Below are positions 53,239-61,647 of a DNA stretch of 64,000 bases, piece by piece; position 1 is the first letter of the stretch, and every line of letters starts with the position of its first letter. Below the pieces are notes generated by a model. It had not been told where the DNA came from, searched no databases, and was given only the letters and a program-made list of their open reading frames with translations. A program made the position numbers and the translations under genes. Source of the stretch: Chryseobacterium sp. G0186 (GTDB taxonomy: Bacteria; Bacteroidota; Bacteroidia; Flavobacteriales; Weeksellaceae); contig NZ_CP033918.1 of the NCBI RefSeq assembly GCF_003815675.1, positions 2,976,001-3,040,000 of the forward strand. Reading direction: 5' to 3'.

Positions 53239-55770
53239 ATGATGTTAAACAATAACTCCAAAAAACACTATATCCTATTTTTTTTCTTGACTTTTACCGG
53301 TCTTGCATTTGCTCAAAATAGAGCCAGCGGTAAAATTGTTGACGAAAAAAACAATAAAGAGCTCAGCAAAGTTGATATTTTCATCAATGACAATAAAGTT
53401 CCCGCTCTTACTACAACCTCTGGCAGCTTCACTGTTCAGTCTGACAGTCTTATTCATAAATTAAAGTTTTCCAGAAAAAATTACACGCCAGAAACCTTTG
53501 ATATTACCCCGGAAAATGCAGAAAATATTTTTGTTCAGCTTTCTCAGGCTAAGGTAAGCAGCATCCAGGAGGTAGTTATTCAAGCCGGAAAAACCAAATA
53601 CAAGAACAAAAAAGAAAACCCCGCCTATGCTATCATGCAAAAGGTATGGGCTCAAAAAAGAAATAATGGTCTGGAAAAATTTGATACCTATTCATACAAG
53701 GAATATGAAAAGACTCAATTTGACCTTAATAACATAGACAGCGCTTTCATGAAGAAAAAAATCTTCAACAAGCTGGATTTTATCTTCGATTATGCAGACT
53801 CCACTGCCAGTGGGCGCCTTGGGCTTCCGGTTTTCCTGAATGAAGCGGTTTATGAAAACTATGGTAAGAACAGACCTGACAAAGACAGTAAAAGAACCCT
53901 GGTGGCACAAAAAACATCAGGCTTCCAGGACAATCAGGTGATTACTGTTTCCGCTAAAAACCTTTATCGCGATATCAACATTTACGACAACATGCTGAAT
54001 TATTTTGATATTGGTTTTCAAAGTCCTGCAGGATCGGATGGATTTGGAACTTATGACTATAATCTGGTAGATACCATTTCCATTCGAGGAGAAAAAGCCT
54101 TTCAGATAAGGTACCAGCCTAAAAGAAAGGATGTCTTGGCATTTCAGGGAAATCTTTATATAGACACTGAGACCTACGCTGTGTTGGGAGCAACTTTAAA
54201 GTCCACCCAGAAGATCAATGTTAACTTCGTTAACAGTGTTTATACCCAAGTAGAGTATGACAACCCTGATGAGACCACGTTTCTTCCCAAAAAACTGATT
54301 ACAGAGTTTGAAATGAGCCCTTTCTCAAAAAAGAAAGGCTCGAAGAGTATTATAGCGAAGAGATCTGTTGATTATTCCAACTACGAATTCAACAAACCTC
54401 TCGATCCGAGTGTATTTAAAAGAACTGAAGAGGAATATGAAGACAAGTTTACCAATAAGGATGATGCTTATTGGACAAAGGCAAGACCAGATACATTGTC
54501 CAAATCAGAACAGGGCGTTTACAAGATGCTTGACCAGCTTCAGCAGACCCCAAAATTCAACCGAATGGTAAAATTGTTTGAAACCCTTGGCTCCCGTTAT
54601 TATAATGCCTTTAAGGGGGTTGATTTCGGGCCTATTTTTTCAATATACGGAAGAAATGAAGTAGAGGGAGACAGAATAAGAATAGGTGCAAGGTCATATT
54701 TTGGGCTTAACGATCCTTGGAGGGTTCAATTCTATACTGCTTATGGATTCAAGGACCAGCAAGTAAAATATGGTGTTGAAGCACGATATATGTTCAACAG
54801 ATTAAACCGATTCATGATTGGAGCCGGAACCAGCAGAGATATTGTACAGCTTGGAGGCCAGCTTACTTCTGGCGATGGGGTTGCATCACGTGCCTCATCT
54901 TCGAGTACCTTTTTTGCGAGAGGAGAAAACATTTCTCTAAGTTCCGTCAATCAAACTAATTTTTTTGCAGCTATTGAACCCTGGAAAAACTTTCAGATAA
55001 GAGTAGATGGAGTCATGCAGAGCATTAGATCTGCCATTCCGGAGAAATTCAATCTGATGTATTATCAGGATGGGCAGCTAAGAAAAACAGTAAACGACTC
55101 TCATGTCACAATTAGCTTAATTGCCAAACCGGGTGCAAAATTTTCCCAAACCGGAATAGACCGATACCAGGCCCGAAATCTGGCACCTACCATTGTTTTA
55201 AGGTACACCAGAGGGATTGAAGGTCTCTTCAATGCAGACTTTAATTATAACAAATTACAGTTCATGTTCTCTAAGCCATTCTTAATTGGAACCATTGGTA
55301 AAACAGTTGTCAATTTTGAGGCCGGAAAGAATTTTAATACTGTTCCGTTGGCATTGCAGAATATCATTCCTGCGAACCTTTCATATGGTTTAGTTCCTAA
55401 TTCATTTTCTCAGCTTAACTATTACGAATTTGTTGCGGATGCCTACACGACTCTTCATTTAGAACATCACTTTAATGGTAAGATCCTTTCTTATATCCCT
55501 TTGATAAAAAAATTAAAGTTTAGAGAGGTTGCTTTCATCAGAGCGGCCTATGGAACTTTAAGTGACGCCTCAAAGGCCATTAATGTGGAAGGATTTAAAT
55601 ATTCTGCTCCAAGTGAGCATATCTATTATGAATACGGATTCGGAATCGAAAACATCGGTATTGGTAACCTTAGGCTGTTTAGAGTAGACTTTAACTGGAG
55701 AGGGAATTATCTTGACAGGCCTGACATTTCAAAATTTGGAGTTAAAGCCGGAATCCAGGTAGGATTCTAG
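53239..55770 (+). CDS. DUF5686 outer-membrane protein with carboxypeptidase-like domain
   Basis: Signal peptide (YILFFFLTFTGLAFA), a carboxypeptidase-regulatory-like beta-sandwich at about 30-110 (RASGKIVDEKNNKELSKVDIFIN), then the DUF5686 region of about 700 residues: NPAYAIMQKVWAQKRNNGLEKF, TYDYNLVDTISIRGEKAFQIRY, and GRLNFxF-like barrel strands to the end (FGVKAGIQVGF). The C-terminal half looks like a 16- to 18-strand barrel. Such proteins are common in Bacteroidota; function unknown. Confidence 0.88.
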   Translation: MMLNNNSKKHYILFFFLTFTGLAFAQNRASGKIVDEKNNKELSKVDIFINDNKVPALTTTSGSFTVQSDSLIHKLKFSRKNYTPETFDITPENAENIFVQLSQAKVSSIQEVVIQAGKTKYKNKKENPAYAIMQKVWAQKRNNGLEKFDTYSYKEYEKTQFDLNNIDSAFMKKKIFNKLDFIFDYADSTASGRLGLPVFLNEAVYENYGKNRPDKDSKRTLVAQKTSGFQDNQVITVSAKNLYRDINIYDNMLNYFDIGFQSPAGSDGFGTYDYNLVDTISIRGEKAFQIRYQPKRKDVLAFQGNLYIDTETYAVLGATLKSTQKINVNFVNSVYTQVEYDNPDETTFLPKKLITEFEMSPFSKKKGSKSIIAKRSVDYSNYEFNKPLDPSVFKRTEEEYEDKFTNKDDAYWTKARPDTLSKSEQGVYKMLDQLQQTPKFNRMVKLFETLGSRYYNAFKGVDFGPIFSIYGRNEVEGDRIRIGARSYFGLNDPWRVQFYTAYGFKDQQVKYGVEARYMFNRLNRFMIGAGTSRDIVQLGGQLTSGDGVASRASSSSTFFARGENISLSSVNQTNFFAAIEPWKNFQIRVDGVMQSIRSAIPEKFNLMYYQDGQLRKTVNDSHVTISLIAKPGAKFSQTGIDRYQARNLAPTIVLRYTRGIEGLFNADFNYNKLQFMFSKPFLIGTIGKTVVNFEAGKNFNTVPLALQNIIPANLSYGLVPNSFSQLNYYEFVADAYTTLHLEHHFNGKILSYIPLIKKLKFREVAFIRAAYGTLSDASKAINVEGFKYSAPSEHIYYEYGFGIENIGIGNLRLFRVDFNWRGNYLDRPDISKFGVKAGIQVGF

Positions 55771-55787
55771 GGAAATAAAATATATTA

Positions 55788-55824
55788 ATAATTGCGGCGG
55801 CTTCTTCGAAGCCGCCGCAATTAT
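55788..55824. terminator. Very stable 17-bp hairpin between convergent genes
   Basis: ATAATTGCGGCGGCTTC and GAAGCCGCCGCAATTAT are perfect arms with a TTC loop. There is no long T-run on either side. It lies between the DUF5686 gene and the convergent bacteriocin-like genes and probably ends transcription from both sides. Confidence 0.6.
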
Positions 55825-55899
55825 ATGCAGTTTTCCATCCAATATATCAAAACAATAGAAACTTCTGAAAATATTGGGATAACGAAGCACTATACGTTT

Positions 55900-56064
55900 T
55901 TAGCAATTGCAAGGCATTTCATCAATAACGGCATTGATACAGTGTGCTTTTTGCCAAGCTGTCCACCCACACCATTCGAAACACCATGAAGCAGGGATTG
56001 GACATCTCTCACCTCCAGCAATTGTTTTTAATTCTCTTTTTGTTAACCTTTTTAGATTTTTCAT
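55900..56064 (-). CDS. Bacteriocin-like double-glycine precursor peptide, 54 aa
   Basis: The frame starts MKNLKRLTKRELKTIAGG, the leader shared by flavobacterial bacteriocin-like peptides and close to GG-leader peptides exported by C39-peptidase ABC transporters. The core after GG is Cys- and Trp-rich (ERCPIPASWCFEWCGWTAW, continuing QKAHC and ending MPCNC) with six cysteines, likely paired in disulfides. It lies 17 bp after the end of a related frame at 56082-56240 on the same strand. No transporter or modifying enzyme is in the window. The product may be an antimicrobial or a secreted signal; unknown. Confidence 0.8.
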   Translation of the reverse strand: MKNLKRLTKRELKTIAGGERCPIPASWCFEWCGWTAWQKAHCINAVIDEMPCNC

Positions 56065-56081
56065 AGTAAGATATTTTTAGA

Positions 56082-56240
56082 TTAAATACATTCACAAGGA
56101 TCTTCATAAACATTTGTTGGACAATGCATTGTAGTTCATCTGCACCATGCTGAGCAAGAATTGGCTACCGGAGGACATGTTCCTGCGCCACCATTAATGG
56201 CTTTCAGATTCTTTTTTGTTAATTTTTTTAAATTTTTCAT
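56082..56240 (-). pseudogene. Second bacteriocin-like precursor with an in-frame TGA
   Basis: From ATG 56240 the leader is MKNLKKLTKKNLKAINGG and the core reads AGTCPPVANSCSAWCR, then TGA (56136-56138). In the same frame it continues for 17 codons (TTMHCPTNVYEDPCECI) to a TAA at 56082. The two halves align with the downstream peptide: CP--A--C--WC before the stop, and HC----------PC-C after it. In the intact paralogue the residue after WCG is Trp, so TGA most simply reflects TGG to TGA. The truncated 34-aa product would keep three of six cysteines. Confidence 0.65.
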
Positions 56241-56315
56241 AGTATTTAGTTTTAATTTACCACTTAGTCTATATGCTTTTGGGCTTACGCAAGTGATTTG
56301 TTATTTGATAGTTAA

Positions 56316-56323
56316 CAAATATA
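56316..56323 (-). promoter_or_regulatory. -7 box of the bacteriocin-like pair
   Basis: TATATTTG on the minus strand, about 75 bp before the first ATG. No TTG at 17-23 bp. Confidence 0.45.
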
Positions 56324-56383
56324 TAAATTTTTCACCAACATATGAATATTAATAAAATCTTCTTCCTGATATAATATAAAAAC

Positions 56384-56417
56384 CAAAAAAAAGCCTTAGC
56401 AAATCTGCTAAGGCTTT
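56384..56417 (-). terminator. Terminator of the rplU-rpmA operon
   Basis: AAAGCCTTAGCA and TGCTAAGGCTTT form a perfect 12-bp stem with loop AATC. On the minus strand T8 follows. Confidence 0.88.
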
Positions 56418-56438
56418 AATCTTTATAAAACGCTTAAA

Positions 56439-56696
56439 TTATGCGTTTGGTTCTACAGATACAAAAGATCTGTTATTTGCTTTCTTTCTGAAAACTACTT
56501 TACCATCTACTAATGCAAACAAAGTGTGGTCTTTACCGATACCAACGTTATCACCTGGGTGGTGTTGAGTACCTCTTTGTCTAACAATAATATTTCCGGC
56601 AATAGCTGCTTGTCCTCCGAAAATCTTCACACCTAATCTTTTAGAGTGAGACTCTCTACCGTTCTTGGAACTACCGACTCCTTTCTTGTGTGCCAT
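56439..56696 (-). CDS. rpmA: 50S ribosomal protein L27
   Basis: The 85-aa protein is complete: [20 protein letters not shown] at the N-terminus (no cleaved extension), [25 protein letters not shown], and [10 protein letters not shown]27 lies near the peptidyl-transferase centre. It is 12 bp after rplU, the universal rplU-rpmA pair. No obgE follows. Confidence 0.98.
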   Translation of the reverse strand: MAHKKGVGSSKNGRESHSKRLGVKIFGGQAAIAGNIIVRQRGTQHHPGDNVGIGKDHTLFALVDGKVVFRKKANNRSFVSVEPNA

Positions 56697-56708
56697 TTTA
56701 TTACTGGA

Positions 56709-57284
56709 TTATTTATTAAGTGCTTTAAATTGATCGATATTCTTAATGATAGCAGCATCAACTTCTTCATGAGTAAGAATATTCTTTTCTAATTCAACTT
56801 TAACTGCTTTTCCTAAAGTAATCAAAGTTTCTCTGTTCTCTTTAGACTGAGACAAGTTGTTTTTCTTTAAGTGATAGTTCAACTCGTGATCTTCACCAAA
56901 GTTAACAGTTGCATGGTCAGAAAGAACCTCACCTTTCACAGTTTCTTTTTTAGCAGCTTTCTTAGCTCCTCCTTCAAAACCAGTAATACCAGTGATTACG
57001 ATTTGAGTTAAAGATTGTCTGTGACCGTTTTTCACTTTGTAACCTTTTCTTCTTTTCTTTTTGAAGATGATTACTTTATCAGCTTTTACGTGGTCTAGGA
57101 TCTCTGCTTCTACAGTGATACCGCTTACAGCTGGGGCGCCTACAGTGATTGCTCCGTTTACAGTAAGAAGAACTTTATCGAAGGAAACCTTCCCTCCTTT
57201 ATCTCCTTTTAAACGGTTTACAAACAACTTCTGGTCTTGCTCAACTTTGTATTGAAGCCCTGCTATTTCTACAATTGCAAACAT
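56709..57284 (-). CDS. rplU: 50S ribosomal protein L21 with C-terminal extension
   Basis: Residues 1-103 are L21: MFAIVEIAGLQYKVEQDQKL, KVLLTVNG, DKVIIFKKKRRKGYKVKNGHRQ. After this come about 88 residues not found in E. coli L21 (DHATVNFGEDHELNYHLKK... ALNK), mostly helical, with a short Lys/Ala linker. Such extensions occur in Bacteroidota. First gene of the rplU-rpmA operon behind a TTG-N23-TATATTTG promoter. Confidence 0.95.
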   Translation of the reverse strand: MFAIVEIAGLQYKVEQDQKLFVNRLKGDKGGKVSFDKVLLTVNGAITVGAPAVSGITVEAEILDHVKADKVIIFKKKRRKGYKVKNGHRQSLTQIVITGITGFEGGAKKAAKKETVKGEVLSDHATVNFGEDHELNYHLKKNNLSQSKENRETLITLGKAVKVELEKNILTHEEVDAAIIKNIDQFKALNK

Positions 57285-57315
57285 TGTTTATAAAATTTTT
57301 AGTTATTTCGAGGTG

Positions 57316-57349
57316 CAAATATACAATTAAATTTCTAAACTGCTTACAA
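57316..57349 (-). promoter_or_regulatory. Promoter of rplU-rpmA
   Basis: On the minus strand TTG (57347-57349), 23-bp spacer and TATATTTG (57316-57323), 31 bp before the rplU ATG. Confidence 0.65.
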
Positions 57350-57471
57350 TCAAACCAATGTTTTTTAAAAATAAATTCTATTCACTATGCTTTGAATAAT
57401 TTTTTTAAATAATGTACTCACACTTAAGAGATAATTTCATAACTTCGTTTTACCAAATTGAATTTAATAGT

Positions 57472-58359
57472 ATGAAAAGAAACTTTAATCTCTGCTTATT
57501 AGCAGGCGCCATTGCTGGATCATTCCTGACAGCATGTAGTGATGACAAAATGGATGACACTGTCCTTCCACAACAAGAAGCAACCAATGCAAAGGTTGAG
57601 CAGCCCGGAGAACTTGAAAAAGTTTGTTACTATGTAGACAACAACTGGAGCAATAATTCTGTTCTGGTGACCGGACTTCAAAATGCCACAGACACCAATT
57701 TTATGAATTCACAAATGACTAAAATTGCAAGTCTTTGGGGAAGAAGTAATCCTACTCTGCGATTTGTGAATGATCCGTCTAATTTTAATTCAACGTATAA
57801 TGCGATTTCCTATTCTACAGGAAAAATCTATTACGGGTATGCAATTTATTATGACGCCAAATCAAAAGGTGGAGATATTGTAAATGCAATGATCCTTGCT
57901 CATGAATACGGACATCAGCTACAATACATCTTCGGACTTCCTTCAGTAAATGAAAATACAGCAAGACCAAACGAATTGGAAGCAGACGGTTTTGCAGGAT
58001 ATTACCTGAGAAGACCAAACGGATACAACAAAACCAATTTCTCTGAAATTGCAGCAGCCTATGAGTTTGCACAAAGCATCGGAGATTATCAGACATCCAG
58101 CCCGGGACATCATGGAACTCCTGCACAAAGAAGATCTGCAGTACGTTTAGGTTTCCTTTTAGGACAATATGATCTGAACGCTTCAAATTTTGACTACAAC
58201 TTCTTCTATTACTATCAGGGAGTTCTGAACGGAACTTATAAAACGGCTAAGAACACCGTTAATCCTGAAATTGACGCTTATATGAGCCAGTATATAGATG
58301 AATTGAGAAAAATTCAGTCCGGTGAAATTTCTGCAGAAGAATTTAAGCACCTTCAATAA
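57472..58359 (+). CDS. Zinc metallopeptidase lipoprotein (neutral zinc-peptidase-like)
   Basis: ATG 57472 gives a lipoprotein signal MKRNFNLCLLAGAIAGSFLTAC, Cys22 lipidated; the frame is open further upstream but that start would spoil it. The HExxH motif is HEYGH at 144-148, and a second acidic cluster NELEADGFAGYYLRR (167-181) gives the downstream Glu ligand. A later SPGHHGTPAQRRSAVRLGF resembles the C-terminal HG-AQR segment of YpfJ-type neutral zinc peptidases. Length 295 aa. Substrate unknown. Confidence 0.8.
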   Translation: MKRNFNLCLLAGAIAGSFLTACSDDKMDDTVLPQQEATNAKVEQPGELEKVCYYVDNNWSNNSVLVTGLQNATDTNFMNSQMTKIASLWGRSNPTLRFVNDPSNFNSTYNAISYSTGKIYYGYAIYYDAKSKGGDIVNAMILAHEYGHQLQYIFGLPSVNENTARPNELEADGFAGYYLRRPNGYNKTNFSEIAAAYEFAQSIGDYQTSSPGHHGTPAQRRSAVRLGFLLGQYDLNASNFDYNFFYYYQGVLNGTYKTAKNTVNPEIDAYMSQYIDELRKIQSGEISAEEFKHLQ

Positions 58360-58388
58360 TAGAAACATTCATTTTTAGCATATTTAAG

Positions 58389-58422
58389 AAAGGAGGCAGA
58401 CACTATGTTCTGCCTCTTTTTA
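58389..58422 (+). terminator. Terminator of the peptidase gene
   Basis: GAGGCAGA and TCTGCCTC form an 8-bp stem, then T5ATTT, before the acyltransferase gene. Confidence 0.75.
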
Positions 58423-58476
58423 TTTGATTTGAAAAATAGCGGAAGTTTATTTACTTTTGACCCATATCCTCAAATA

Positions 58477-59574
58477 ATGAACAGAGATCTCTACATAGAC
58501 TTCGCCAAAGGACTGGCTACTCTTTCCATCATCTTTATCCATACAGCTTTTTGGTCAGGGCAGTTTTATATCCCTGCAGAAGTAAGGGTATTTTCCCTTG
58601 TTTTTGATGTAGCACTCTTCTATGCCTTAAGCGGAGTTACTTCAGGAGCAAATATTGAAAAAACCTTTTACAGACTCTTGAAGCTACAGGTTACCTATAT
58701 GATCTTTGTAACGTTTCTGTTCTTTTCAGATTATTTTTTTAAGGTCTTCGGGTTGAATTTCTTTTCTCTCGAATGGCTCCAGAGTTTTTATTCAACATTT
58801 GGCTCAAAGTACTCTACAACAGAGATATCAACCATTCCACAATGGCAGAATCTCGGCAACTGGTACCTCCATCAATACACCAATGCCGATACTTTTCCTG
58901 TTGTTATGGGAAGCTTTTGGTATCTAAAAGTTTATTTCATACTTACAGTTTTCGGGGTATTAATCTTGAGATTTTTTCCAAAACACATCAATTGGTTCAT
59001 TGGATTATGCATTGCCCTAACCTTATTATTCAATATTTTTCCGGAATATTATCCGGCAGGCCAAGTGGGTTATGTGGCATTTTATCTCGCCGTATTCCTT
59101 ATTGGAAATAGAATGCGTGGAAAAAAGATTCCTGCTAAAATAATTCCTGTACTATTTGCTCTTGTTGCTCTTGCATTGACATGGATGTTCTGGTATTACG
59201 GAAATGAGATTTTCTACAAGATTAATAAGAATAAATTTCCACCAAAAATCCCTTATATTATCTGGGCTCAGTTCTCGCTGGTAAACTTATTTGTTTTATA
59301 CAACAGATTGAAAATTACAAAGGAAAACTTCATCACTTATATTGGCAAAAATGCGATATTCTTCTACTTTGCACAGGGAATAAGCTCCTCATTGGTGTAC
59401 TTCCTGGTAGTTCCGCTAAAGGAAAATATGCCTTGGTGGCTTCTGATGATTTTAATTTACATCATCAATATTATCCTGGCCTTTATTATTTCTTTCGGAT
59501 TGAAAAAAGTAGATACACTCGGTTGGAATATTCTCGAATTTTTAAGAAGAAAAACTGCTGCATCTAATTCATAG
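58477..59574 (+). CDS. Acyltransferase-3 family membrane protein
   Basis: ATG 58477 begins MNRDLYIDFAKGLATLSIIFIHTAFW, the usual start of this family with the catalytic-type Arg/Asp and His in helix 1 (RDLYIDFAKG, FIHT). About ten membrane helices follow. These enzymes O-acetylate sugars or lipids of the envelope. Length 365 aa. The frame is open 72 bp further upstream, across the terminator of the previous gene, so the longer start is rejected. Confidence 0.85.
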   Translation: MNRDLYIDFAKGLATLSIIFIHTAFWSGQFYIPAEVRVFSLVFDVALFYALSGVTSGANIEKTFYRLLKLQVTYMIFVTFLFFSDYFFKVFGLNFFSLEWLQSFYSTFGSKYSTTEISTIPQWQNLGNWYLHQYTNADTFPVVMGSFWYLKVYFILTVFGVLILRFFPKHINWFIGLCIALTLLFNIFPEYYPAGQVGYVAFYLAVFLIGNRMRGKKIPAKIIPVLFALVALALTWMFWYYGNEIFYKINKNKFPPKIPYIIWAQFSLVNLFVLYNRLKITKENFITYIGKNAIFFYFAQGISSSLVYFLVVPLKENMPWWLLMILIYIINIILAFIISFGLKKVDTLGWNILEFLRRKTAASNS

Positions 59575-59601
59575 GTTTCATTACGAATTAAATCAATTGT
59601 A

Positions 59602-60798
59602 TTAGAGATCAAGTGTTTTACTAAATCTTCCGGAAAGATCAATTCTAAACCCTAAGGTAAAAACACTTTTCTCGCTTTCTCCTGTTGCCGTTTTTCCCAT
59701 GGAGAATCGTTGCTCACTATATATTTGTGCAAACTTAAAAGGTGCATAGGAAAGTCCAATGATAATATCATTCTTTTTAAACCCAGAATCAAGACCGTAT
59801 TGCCCAGAAACCTCATCCGTATTTTTTAGATCAGGAATGTAGAGGTTATACCCTGCAAGAACAGAAAATTTCTGAAACTTATATTTCCCAAAGATTTCTA
59901 TTCCCTTAGCATTGAAAACCACTGTAGAGTTCAACATTCCCATATGAGGATCAAGATAAAAACCTTGTGCAAAATCACCATTTTTCTGTAATACTCCTAC
60001 AACACTAACATCTACAGCTTGTCCAATATATTTGGTTCCTAAAGAAAAATAAGTAGGCAGCCCCGTAAGCCCGATCACTTTACCACTATTAACAAGCTGA
60101 TCACTTAATAACGCTCTATTGTAGGCTGCTCCTGCAAAAAAACCATCCATAATTTCATATTGAAGAGATGCTCCAAATCCATCTATAAACTTTCCGTTAT
60201 TTCCTCCTCTTGCCTGAATCTGCCCACCTATGTACAATGAACCAAAATGATTGCGGTAAATTACCGATTGATCTGCACGCCCTGTTCCTGTCTCTCCTCC
60301 GTCTGTACCTCCGATAAATGTTGCAGATGCTCTTGCACCAAAAACATTAAACCGATCAGTATAAGCCGTAACATCACGATAGACACTCCATTGCTTCCCA
60401 ATGGTAAGAGTCCCGAATTTACCTAAATCCAATCCAAGATATCCTAAACGGTTCCCAAAAACCTGTTGTGTCTGCGCCGATTCAAGCGTTAGAAATCCTC
60501 CTGATAAACTTCCGTCTACATTAAAGGAATTACTTCCGCGAAACATATTCAGTTGAATTTCTCCTCCTGCAATGAACCCCAACTCTCCTTTTTTAATCTG
60601 AAGTTCCATACCGAGTCTGGAAGCATTTTCCTGAAGCTCCATTTTATTGTCATATACTGCCATATGTCCCCGAAGACTGGCATAAGGTCTCACCGAAATT
60701 TCTACAGAATCTTTTGCATCTTGTGCATATATTGTCTCTGCACACATGAAAAGCATTACATATACTATTGATAAATAGAGTCGTCTATCTACACCCAT
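59602..60798 (-). CDS. Outer-membrane porin related to proteobacterial general porins
   Basis: Signal peptide (YLSIVYVMLFMCAETIYA), then a barrel of about 370 residues. LGYLGLDLGKFGTLTIGKQWSVYRDVTAY and SRLGMELQIKKGELGFIAGG (given in part) are typical of Gram-negative general porins (OmpC/PhoE-type): strand 2-3, the L3 region and the GKQW-like segment. The end is RFSKTLDL rather than an aromatic Phe, which is unusual for a porin C-terminus. Convergent with the acyltransferase gene. Confidence 0.8.
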   Translation of the reverse strand: MGVDRRLYLSIVYVMLFMCAETIYAQDAKDSVEISVRPYASLRGHMAVYDNKMELQENASRLGMELQIKKGELGFIAGGEIQLNMFRGSNSFNVDGSLSGGFLTLESAQTQQVFGNRLGYLGLDLGKFGTLTIGKQWSVYRDVTAYTDRFNVFGARASATFIGGTDGGETGTGRADQSVIYRNHFGSLYIGGQIQARGGNNGKFIDGFGASLQYEIMDGFFAGAAYNRALLSDQLVNSGKVIGLTGLPTYFSLGTKYIGQAVDVSVVGVLQKNGDFAQGFYLDPHMGMLNSTVVFNAKGIEIFGKYKFQKFSVLAGYNLYIPDLKNTDEVSGQYGLDSGFKKNDIIIGLSYAPFKFAQIYSEQRFSMGKTATGESEKSVFTLGFRIDLSGRFSKTLDL

Positions 60799-61044
60799 CT
60801 GAATTGTTATCTGGTTATTAGTTAGATTGTAAACAACCTTACTTTTTTTCTAAAAATATAATAAAAATACCTGTAAATCCTATATTTTCACAATTATCAG
60901 ATTAATAATCTGAATGATGTTACATTGGTAAATGCCATATAAAATAAACACCTTATTAAATAAAACTCAATAGAAAATAAATTCTGTCTGATCAGAAGCA
61001 CAAAATGTGTTCAATTTGTTTTAAATTTACAAAAATTTTAGAAC

Positions 61045-61623
61045 ATGTTTAAGTTGAAACTACCGACAGACCCAAGATGGGCAAATATTGCAGAAGGAAA
61101 CATAGGAGAAATTTTAACGGATCATGCATGGTGCGAACAGAAAGCCACAACCAATGCCATCAGTTTAATCAATATGCTTCCTGAACATCCTGAAATCGTA
61201 ACGGAACTTATTGCCATCGCGCAGGAAGAACTTGACCATTTCAGCCAGGTTCATGAAATCATCAAGAAGAGAGGATTTGTTTTCGGAAAAGCAAGAAAAG
61301 ATGACTACGTCAATGAGCTGGCTAAGTTTGTTGTTCAGGGGAGCAGAGAAGATCTGATTGTTGACAAACTGCTTTTCGCTGCTATGATTGAAGCAAGAAG
61401 CTGTGAAAGATTCAAAGTACTTACCGAAAATATTAAGGACGAAGAACTTAAAGTCTTTTATAAAGAATTAATGATTTCAGAGGCTAATCACTATACGACC
61501 TTCATTGGTTTCGCAAGACAGTTAGGCGATATTGAAAAGGTCAACAAACGTTGGGAAGAATGGCTGGAATATGAAGCCAGTATTATCAAATCCTACGGGA
61601 ATAAAGAAACCATCCACGGTTAA
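61045..61623 (+). CDS. miaE: tRNA-(ms2io6A37) hydroxylase MiaE
   Basis: MiaE is a ferritin-fold di-iron monooxygenase that hydroxylates ms2i6A37. The two helix pairs carry di-iron ligands: AWCEQKATTNAI, AQEELDHFSQVHEI, MIEARSCERF and SEANHYTTF, i.e. the Glu-ExxH pairs. Length 192 aa, as in other bacterial MiaE. Together with MiaB at 37.6 kb, the cell makes ms2io6A in some tRNAs. It is followed after 24 bp by DUF502. Confidence 0.93.
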   Translation: MFKLKLPTDPRWANIAEGNIGEILTDHAWCEQKATTNAISLINMLPEHPEIVTELIAIAQEELDHFSQVHEIIKKRGFVFGKARKDDYVNELAKFVVQGSREDLIVDKLLFAAMIEARSCERFKVLTENIKDEELKVFYKELMISEANHYTTFIGFARQLGDIEKVNKRWEEWLEYEASIIKSYGNKETIHG

Positions 61624-61647
61624 AATATAAACAGTAAAGCGTAAACA

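Noticed and set aside
55792..55989. 65-codon plus-strand frame after the DUF5686 gene
   Set aside because: It begins in the strong hairpin and is antisense to the bacteriocin-like precursor gene.
56161..56352. 63-codon plus-strand frame
   Set aside because: Antisense to the second precursor gene and its promoter.
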